Positions 60,294-64,000 of a stretch of 64,000 nt of DNA are shown here, piece after piece. The stretch comes from Caulobacter endophyticus (GTDB lineage Bacteria > Pseudomonadota > Alphaproteobacteria > Caulobacterales > Caulobacteraceae). The notes under the pieces were generated by a model. That model ran no database searches and had not been told where the DNA came from. It was given only the letters and a program-made list of their open reading frames with translations. The stretch is taken from assembly GCF_003116815.1 (NCBI RefSeq), contig NZ_QDKQ01000077.1, positions 62,001-126,000 on the forward strand. Direction: 5' to 3'. Positions within the stretch are counted from its first letter, which is position 1, and each line of letters begins with the position of its first letter. The position numbers and the translations under genes are program-made.

Positions 60294-61006
60294 CCCTTTC
60301 CCGACGCCGTCTTTCGGCGGCGCTTCTGGCCGCGCCCACGGCCGCCGGCCTGATGCTGGCGCCGCCGTTGGCCCAGGCCCGGATCGTCGTCTTCGATCCG
60401 ACTAACTACGCCCAGAACGTTCTGACGGCCGCCCGCGCCCTTCAGTCGATCAACAATCAGATCAGCTCGCTGCAGAACGAAGCCCAGATGCTGCTCGGCC
60501 AGGCCAAGACCTTGGCCAGCCTGCCATACTCGACGCTGGCGACCCTGCAGGCCCAGGTCGATCGGACGCGGCAGCTTCTCGGCGAGGCCCAGGCCCTGGC
60601 CTATGACGTGGCCTCGATCCAGAAGGCCTTTACCGCCAACTATGGCGCCGCCTCGCTGTCGGCCTCCGACGCGGACCTGACCGCCCGGGCTGACGCACGC
60701 TGGACGACGGCGATGGCCAGCTTTCAGGACGCCTTGAAGCTTCAGGCCGGCGTCGTCGAGGGCCTGGGCGCCAGCCGCGACCAGCTCACCAGCCTGGTGG
60801 AGGCCAGCCAAGGCGCGGTCGGCGGTCTGCAGGCCGCCCAGGCCGGCAACCAGCTCCTGGCCCTGCAATCGCAGATGCTGGCCGACCTCATCGCCCTGGC
60901 CGCCGCCCAAGGTCGCGCCCAGGCGCTTGAGGCCGCCGACCAGGCCGCCGCCCGCGCCGACGCCAAGGCCAGGTTCGCCAAGTTCATGGGATCGGGCTCG
61001 CAATGA
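60290..61006 (+). CDS. trbJ: TrbJ (VirB5-like) secreted protein
   Basis: A 238-residue periplasmic protein. The signal peptide has twin arginines (RRRLSAALLAAPTAAGLMLAPPLAQA), followed by IVVFDPTNYAQNVLTAARALQSINNQI, the family signature, and long coiled helices. The start at 60290 overlaps trbE. Confidence 0.93.
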   Translation: MTLSRRRLSAALLAAPTAAGLMLAPPLAQARIVVFDPTNYAQNVLTAARALQSINNQISSLQNEAQMLLGQAKTLASLPYSTLATLQAQVDRTRQLLGEAQALAYDVASIQKAFTANYGAASLSASDADLTARADARWTTAMASFQDALKLQAGVVEGLGASRDQLTSLVEASQGAVGGLQAAQAGNQLLALQSQMLADLIALAAAQGRAQALEAADQAAARADAKARFAKFMGSGSQ

Positions 61007-61239
61007 GGTGGGCCATCGGTCTTAGCGCGGCCGCCTGGATCCTGATCGGCGCCCTCGTGGTCGCGGTTCGTGGGCGGCATGAGGCTGCGCCCCCGGCACG
61101 GATGGAGGTCGCTGGCTATCGCGGCGATCCCGAGCTTGGACGTTGCCGCGACCTGGGTGAGGCGGCCAAGGACGATCCAGCCTGCCGCCAGGCCTGGGCG
61201 CGCGCCCGGGCCCACTTCTTCGGTGAGGCCCGGCCATGA
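61003..61239 (+). CDS. trbK: TrbK-alt, putative entry-exclusion protein
   Basis: A 78-residue protein with one N-terminal membrane segment and a short periplasmic part with RCRDLGEAAKDDPACRQAWARARAHFFG. The two cysteines and the DPACRxAWxxxRxxFF box are those of the TrbK-alt group, proposed to block redundant mating. Overlaps both neighbours. Confidence 0.85.
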   Translation: MRWAIGLSAAAWILIGALVVAVRGRHEAAPPARMEVAGYRGDPELGRCRDLGEAAKDDPACRQAWARARAHFFGEARP

Positions 61240-62513
61240 GCGACACCGGCGTCATCGACCGCTTCTTCGATACCTACGGCCGCTACATCGACAGCGGGTT
61301 TGGATTGCTTGGCGGGGAGGTCGCCTTCCTGTCGACGACCCTGGTGGCCATCGACGTTACCCTGGCCGCGCTCTTCTGGGCCTGGGCCCATGGCGAGGAC
61401 ATCCTCGCGCGGCTGGTCAAGAAAACCCTCTATGTCGGGTTCTTCGCCTTCCTGATCGGCAACTTCCACACCCTGACCGGCATCGTAATGTCGAGCTTCT
61501 CGGGCCTTGGCCTCAAGGCGGGCGGGGTGGGAACCTCAGCTGAGGATTTTCTGCGGCCCGGCAAGTTGGCGGCGCTGGGCCTGGAGGCCTGCAAGCCGAT
61601 CCTGCAGTCGGCCAACGACCTGAGCGGATTTCCCGGCTTCTTCGAAAACGCCGTTCAGATCCTGATCCTTCTGATCGTGGCGCTCCTGGTGATCGTCTCG
61701 TTCTTCGTCATCGCCGTGCAGATCTTCGTGGTTTTGATCGAGTTCAAGCTCGTCAGCCTCTGCGGCTTTGTCTTGGCGCCGTTCGGGCTCTTCGGGCGCA
61801 CCGCGTTCCTGGCCGAAAAGGTCCTGGGCAACGTCATGGCCTCGGGCGTCAAGGTCATGGTGCTGGCGGTGATCGTCGGCATCGGCTCGACCCTGTTTTC
61901 CGAGTTCACCAGCCAGGCCGCCGGCCAGCCGACCATCGAGGACGCCCTGGCCATGGCCCTGGCGGCTTTGACCCTTCTGGGCCTTTCGATCTTCGGTCCC
62001 GGCATCGCTTCGGGCCTGGTCTCCGGCGCGCCGCAGCTGGGCGCGGGCGCGGCCGTCGGCACCGGCATGGCTGTGGCCGGTATGGCCATGGCCGCGGCGG
62101 GGGCCGCCCAGATGGCGGCCGGCGCGGTTTCGGGCATGTCGTTCGGAGGCTTTGGCGGTGCGAGCGCGGCTGGCGCGGCCGGGGCGGCGGGTGGTCGTCT
62201 GCCGCCGCCGGGCAATGGCGGAGCCCTGCCGCCGCCTGACGGCGGCGGTGGACCCTCCGGCCCGCCGCGTCTGCCGCCGCCTGGCGACAGCGGCGGGGGA
62301 GGCGGCTTTGGCTTCACCATGCCGCCGCCCAAGACCGGCAACGACGAGGGCGGCGGCGGAGAGAGCGGTAGCGGCGCGCCGATGGCGCCCGTCTGGGCCC
62401 AGGCGCTTGCCGACCGCCACGCCGTGACCCGCGGCGCAGAGATGGCCGCCCATGCGATCGGCGGCTCCCACGACCATGGCGGCGACGCCGCCCCCAGCCT
62501 GAAGGAGGACTAG
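61236..62513 (+). CDS. trbL: TrbL (VirB6-like) channel protein
   Basis: A 425-residue inner-membrane protein. N terminus DTGVIDRFFDTYGRYIDSGFGLL; about six membrane helices to residue 290; then a Gly/Pro-rich tail (PPPGNGGALPPPDGGGGPSG) and a His-rich end. The domain order and neighbours fit TrbL. Confidence 0.94.
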   Translation: MSDTGVIDRFFDTYGRYIDSGFGLLGGEVAFLSTTLVAIDVTLAALFWAWAHGEDILARLVKKTLYVGFFAFLIGNFHTLTGIVMSSFSGLGLKAGGVGTSAEDFLRPGKLAALGLEACKPILQSANDLSGFPGFFENAVQILILLIVALLVIVSFFVIAVQIFVVLIEFKLVSLCGFVLAPFGLFGRTAFLAEKVLGNVMASGVKVMVLAVIVGIGSTLFSEFTSQAAGQPTIEDALAMALAALTLLGLSIFGPGIASGLVSGAPQLGAGAAVGTGMAVAGMAMAAAGAAQMAAGAVSGMSFGGFGGASAAGAAGAAGGRLPPPGNGGALPPPDGGGGPSGPPRLPPPGDSGGGGGFGFTMPPPKTGNDEGGGGESGSGAPMAPVWAQALADRHAVTRGAEMAAHAIGGSHDHGGDAAPSLKED

Positions 62514-62514
62514 G

Positions 62515-63201
62515 ATGAACCCCTTGAAGGGCGCGGCGCGCTATGGCGCGACACCGCAGCCAGAAACCCCTTACCAGCGGGCGGGCCAAGCCTGGGACGA
62601 GCGCATTGGTTCGGCCCGTGTCCAGGCCGCCAACTGGCGCTTGGCGGCGCTGGGCCTGTTGATGGCCAACACCGCGCTATGCGGGTCTCTGGCCTGGCTG
62701 GCTGCGCGCGGCTCGGTGACGCCTTGGGTAGTGGAGGTCGATCGACTGGGCGAGCCGCGCGTCGTTGCGCCGGCTGTCCAGGGCGCCAAGCCCACCGACC
62801 CGATGATCGCCTGGACCCTGGCGCGGTTCATCACCGACGTGCGCGCTGTTTCCACTGACCCGGTGGTCATGCGCCAGGCCTGGCTTCGGGCCTACGACTT
62901 CACCGACGCGGCCGGGGCCGCCGCCTTGTCGGATTACGCCCGGCGCGCTGATCCTTTCGCCCAGGCCGGCCGCGCCCAGGTGGTGGTTACCGTCAGTAGC
63001 GTGGTTCGGGCCACGCCCGGCAGCTTCCGGGTCGCCTGGACCGAGCAGCGTTATGCCGAGGGCCAGCTGGCCGCCACCGAACGCTGGAGCGCCATCCTCA
63101 CCCTAAACCTCGTCCCGCCTCGCACCCCCGAAGGCCTGCGGTCCAATCCTCTGGGCGTCTTCGTCTCCGGCATCGCCTGGTCCAAGGAGTTTGGCGCATG
63201 A
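62515..63201 (+). CDS. trbF: TrbF (VirB8-like) assembly protein
   Basis: A 228-residue bitopic inner-membrane protein. N-terminal cytoplasmic part with NPLKGAARYGATPQPETPYQRAGQAWDERIG, one membrane helix near 45-62, then the VirB8-type periplasmic domain. Confidence 0.94.
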   Translation: MNPLKGAARYGATPQPETPYQRAGQAWDERIGSARVQAANWRLAALGLLMANTALCGSLAWLAARGSVTPWVVEVDRLGEPRVVAPAVQGAKPTDPMIAWTLARFITDVRAVSTDPVVMRQAWLRAYDFTDAAGAAALSDYARRADPFAQAGRAQVVVTVSSVVRATPGSFRVAWTEQRYAEGQLAATERWSAILTLNLVPPRTPEGLRSNPLGVFVSGIAWSKEFGA

Positions 63202-63989
63202 CCCGCTCGGTTCTGATGGTCTGCCTGGCGCTTGCCAGCCCGTGTGCGGCCGCGCCCTCGGCCCAGCTGGAAGTCCCCGGCGGCGCCAAGCGCTTCGACT
63301 ACCGCGACGAAGCGGTCTATCCGGTGATCGCCACGCCGGGCCGGATCACCGATATCGTGCTTGAGCCGGGCGAGGCCCTGGTTGGCTCTGGACCCGTGGC
63401 GGCCGGCGACACCACCCGCTGGGTGATCGGCGATACGATCAGCGGCCAGGGCGCTGGTCGACGCGTTCACGTCATGATCAAGCCTACGGCCTCGGGCCTG
63501 GCCACCAACCTCATCATCAACACCGATCGACGCACCTACCATCTGGAGCTTCGCGCCTCGGCCAGGACCTGGCTTTCGCAGGTCTCCTGGCGCTATGTCG
63601 CGGCTGAGGCGGGTAGAGCGGCCTTGCCGCCGCTCGTTCCGGTCATCGTGCCCGATGTGGTCTTGGCGCCGGCAGTCCCGGGGCGGCCGCTCAATACCGC
63701 CTATCGGATCAGCGGCGCCCATCCGAACTGGCGGCCGGTGGCCGTGTCGGACGATGGCCAGCGCCTCTTCGTCGACTTCGGCCCGGCCGTCGCGATGGAC
63801 GACCTGCCGCCGCTCTACCGGATCGGTCCCGACGGCAAGACCGCCGAGCTCGTCAACTACCGGGTCGAGGGGCGGCGGATCATCGTCGATCGCCTGCTCG
63901 ATCGCGCCGAACTGCGCCTGGGCGCCAAGCGCCGGGCCCAGTCCGTGCGCCTGACGCGCCTTTCGCCCATCAAGGAGGCCGGCCAATGA
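63198..63989 (+). CDS. trbG: TrbG (VirB9-like) outer-membrane complex protein
   Basis: A 263-residue secreted protein: signal peptide (SVLMVCLALASPCAAAPSAQ), VirB9-like N domain (YRDEAVYPVIATPGRITDIVLEPGEAL) and a C-terminal beta domain (YRISGAHPNWRPVAVSDDGQRLFVDF). Overlaps trbF and trbI by four bases each. Confidence 0.94.
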   Translation: MTRSVLMVCLALASPCAAAPSAQLEVPGGAKRFDYRDEAVYPVIATPGRITDIVLEPGEALVGSGPVAAGDTTRWVIGDTISGQGAGRRVHVMIKPTASGLATNLIINTDRRTYHLELRASARTWLSQVSWRYVAAEAGRAALPPLVPVIVPDVVLAPAVPGRPLNTAYRISGAHPNWRPVAVSDDGQRLFVDFGPAVAMDDLPPLYRIGPDGKTAELVNYRVEGRRIIVDRLLDRAELRLGAKRRAQSVRLTRLSPIKEAGQ

Positions 63990-64000
63990 GCCAGGACGCT
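63986..64000 (+). CDS. trbI: TrbI (VirB10-like), first five codons only
   Basis: ATG overlaps the trbG stop (ATGA) and reads MSQDA to the window edge. The call rests on gene order alone. Confidence 0.6.

Larger units (their letters stand above)
8126..64000. mobile_element. Integrative and conjugative element (left part), with defence and lasso-peptide cargo
   Basis: A contiguous run of element genes begins at tRNA-Arg: serine recombinase, DUF3768, ParB-like, DUF736, XRE regulators, DUF2285, excisionase-like HTH, DUF2840, TraF peptidase, transglycosylase, relaxase, TraG, CopG and the trb mating-pair genes. This gene set and order is that of trb-type (P-type T4SS) ICEs and plasmids in alphaproteobacteria. 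The element continues past base 64000, where trbI begins. No replication gene is seen, which favours an integrated ICE over a plasmid, although the right end is missing. Confidence 0.85.

Noticed and set aside
8126..64000. Second att copy or right end of the ICE
   Set aside because: I looked for another tRNA-Arg 3' half and did not see one; the transfer operon runs off the edge.
1..64000. CRISPR arrays and insertion sequences
   Set aside because: No regularly spaced repeat array and no transposase motif was seen.

Overview
The window is very GC-rich, alphaproteobacterial chromosomal DNA, most likely Caulobacter or a close relative in Caulobacteraceae. The evidence is the hom-glpX-fbp-recJ gene run, the double cold-shock-domain protein, the NDUFS4-type complex I subunit, and a lasso-peptide cluster whose three cores closely match the caulosegnins I remember from Caulobacter segnis. 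The assignment rests on recalled gene content and protein sequences; no search was run.

Bases 1-8202 are core genome: the 3' part of homoserine dehydrogenase, two unrelated fructose-1,6-bisphosphatases (class II, then class I), a multi-pass membrane protein, RecJ, two identical tRNA-Glu genes, a double cold-shock protein, a DUF192 protein, tRNA-Pro, the complex I subunit and tRNA-Arg(TCT).

From tRNA-Arg to the right edge the DNA reads as one large integrative and conjugative element (ICE) whose far end lies outside the window. A large serine recombinase abuts the tRNA, and its last codons and stop are read antisense out of the tRNA gene, so this is probably one attachment junction. The first accessory block (9.8-24.7 kb) looks like a defence island: a DUF4238 protein with a HEPN protein, a second group of two HEPN-like proteins plus a membrane-anchored protein, a DEDDh exonuclease, a two-gene Gabija-like module (OLD-type ATPase/TOPRIM plus UvrD-like helicase) and a divergent SEC-C protein with a nuclease-like PD-(D/E)XK pattern. 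Between and after these lie ICE housekeeping genes: DUF3768, a long ParB-like protein, an SNase-like nuclease, two DUF736 genes and a decayed inverted DUF736 copy. DUF3768 and the ParB-like gene share a duplicated structured 5' leader and a duplicated 3' hairpin.

Bases 30.7-41.6 kb hold the lasso-peptide locus: a GntR-type regulator, three precursor genes too short for routine gene calling, a fused leader-peptidase protein (B), a macrolactam synthetase (C), and, convergent with them, an ECF sigma factor, a FecR-like anti-sigma factor, a TonB-dependent receptor and a lasso-specific isopeptidase. Together these form a make, import and degrade system with surface signalling.

Bases 41.7-64 kb carry the conjugation machinery: regulators, DUF2840, TraF-like peptidase, lytic transglycosylase, a candidate oriT, relaxase, TraG coupling protein, CopG, and trbBCDEJKLFG with the first codons of trbI. 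Between copG and trbB a lower-GC, opposite-strand two-gene cargo has been inserted. It encodes a 1576-residue NERD nuclease-kinase-kinase-SF1 helicase protein, translationally coupled to a 456-residue partner. This is the best candidate in the window for a poorly described defence system.
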